DNA from: Larix sibirica
Taxonomy: Eukaryota; Streptophyta; Pinopsida; Pinales; Pinaceae
NCBI GenBank assembly: GCA_004151065.3
Contig: NWUY0300009328.1
Location: forward strand, 30,229-50,905
Length of the DNA stretch: 20,677 nt
Reading direction: 5' to 3'
Within the stretch, counting starts at the first letter, position 1, and every line of letters begins with the position of its first letter. The translations under genes and the position numbers were made by a program. This document shows, piece after piece, positions 19,807 through 20,677 of this stretch. The notes under the pieces were generated by a model. The model saw nothing but the letters and a program-made list of their open reading frames with translations, searched no databases and was not told where the DNA came from.

Positions 19807-20285
19807 ACCCAGAGACTCATACCAACACAACTCAGTCCATCAAGAAGTGTCCATTTAAAACATATCAATCCATCGATCTGTGTTCTTCCAATCCAGGGAG
19901 AATGTCTCACTGATGCTGCAAACATCAACAATGTTGCAACTGCTCCTTCTGCGTTGGAAACTCCCGCTCCCTCTACACCAAAGCATACCACTGCAAGTTG
20001 CACTACTGGACACTGTTGTTCATTCATCAGTGGCATCTCTCAACAAGTGAGTCTATTGAGATGAGCTTCTCACTCTCTCTGTCACTGGATGTCACTCCAG
20101 ACTTCCTCTGGAACTGTGCTGCGAACTCTCTCTGTAACTCTGCATCATACTCTCCCTCTGGAGCTGCTCATTGCCTTGTCCATCAACCTATACGAGTGTC
20201 ATCTCGGATGCCAATCTAAACTACACCCTGAACACTGGCTCTCACAAAGAGAATAATCACAACTTCTCATGACAGTATACCAGTC
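19807..20285 (-). pseudogene. Degraded copia pol, possible RNase H region, copy 2
   Basis: Same weakly matching sequence between the minisatellite and the RT in the second block. Confidence 0.35.
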
Positions 20286-20618
20286 TAGCGTCAACCAAGT
20301 ATATCACAGATCAATCAACTACCTATGCATGGTGTGATCTACCAAATCTGAATCAGAAGCACACTCAACTTCTTCAGGTTCGTCGCCATCAATGTAGCCA
20401 TGGACTCACAATGCTAGATCTGCTCAAGATCTAAACTGTGTACTCCCCTCAACCGAGGACTATCTAATCTGGTCTCGACCACACCTCCAATCTCAAGAAG
20501 TAATACAGCAAGTCAAGATCCTCATCTCGAACTTAGATGCTAACTCCCTCTGCATTTGTCAATGAATCTCTCTATCTCGGTGGGGAACATCACCACGATC
20601 AAGGAATCATCATTAGCA
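20286..20618 (-). pseudogene. pol: Ty1/copia reverse transcriptase relic, copy 2
   Basis: Same relic; ANDD at 20606-20617 and LASKFEMR around 20523-20539. The window ends about 55 bases further on, so the missing upstream RT may lie just outside it. Confidence 0.72.
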
Positions 20619-20677
20619 ATTTGTACCACCTACACATGTTAAATCCTGAGCCACTGCTCTAACTGAACATATGTATA

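Larger units (their letters stand above)
10357..20673. repeat. 10.3-kb direct repeat, copy 2
   Basis: This is the second copy of the block at 1-10317. Identity runs to the G at 20673. The last four bases of the window (TATA) then differ from the bases after the matching point of copy 1 (N, then TTT). Copy 2 also has 38 called bases on its left (10319-10356) that copy 1 lacks because the window starts inside the block. Confidence 0.97.

Noticed and set aside
1-20677. The two 10.3-kb copies as giant terminal repeats of one mobile element
   Set aside because: Nothing but 39 bases lies between them, and each contains unrelated elements in both orientations. This is a duplicated block, not an LTR pair.
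1-20677. A circular replicon read twice around
   Set aside because: The content is ordinary retrotransposon debris with no replication genes or origin. The sequence after 20673 does not match that after 10317, and the N suggests a join. A circle cannot be excluded but has no positive support.
1-20677. tRNA, rRNA or small RNA genes
   Set aside because: No cloverleaf with A and B boxes or rRNA-like stretch was found; the tRNA-like motif near 1864 is only the retrotransposon primer site.

Overview
The window is plant nuclear repeat DNA with no intact gene. It contains fossils of three retrotransposon classes. One is a Ty3/gypsy element: gag, a tRNA-Met-type primer binding site and an LTR. One is a Ty1/copia element: RT, the pol C-terminus and an LTR. 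The third is a plant L1-type LINE: a DUF4283/zinc-knuckle ORF1, then an ORF2 with endonuclease, zf-RVT-like and RNase H parts. Every coding stretch carries stops and frameshifts. The family mix fits a large, repeat-rich seed-plant genome. From remembered protein style I lean towards a gymnosperm, but the sequence does not prove that.

Largest-scale structure: the window is one unit of about 10.3 kb present twice in direct orientation (1-10317 and 10357-20673, offset exactly 10356). A 39-base stretch, 10318-10356, separates the copies and begins with a single N. I found only two substitutions between the copies: 6068 G versus 16424 A, and 6108 A versus 16464 T. I compared them by eye, so others may exist. 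The constant offset rules out net indels. The second substitution is a stop codon in copy 1 and a leucine codon in copy 2.

Layout of one unit (copy 1; add 10356 for copy 2):
1-1306: gypsy gag relic, minus strand.
1307-1863: gypsy leader.
1864-1875: primer binding site.
1877-2150: probable gypsy 5' LTR.
2135-2542: unrecognised minus-strand reading frame.
2606-about 4110: LINE ORF1 relic, plus strand, with an internally amplified zinc-knuckle segment.
About 4275-7102: LINE ORF2 relic. The polymerase core is missing and the RNase H end is well preserved.
7103-8230: unrecognised sequence with one long single-frame relic at 7498-7872.
8231-8737: copia 3' LTR, minus strand.
8738-10317: copia pol relic, invaded or replaced in its middle by a minisatellite (8880-9450).

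The parts do not work together as a system. The layout is best read as layered transposon debris. The lesions often look like C-to-T or G-to-A changes, as expected of methylated silenced elements, and the LINE carries several local direct duplications. The whole-unit duplication may be a very recent genomic event or an assembly join of two versions of one locus. The lone N at the copy boundary favours the latter. I found no RNA gene, CRISPR array, host gene with an intact frame, or credible new biological system.
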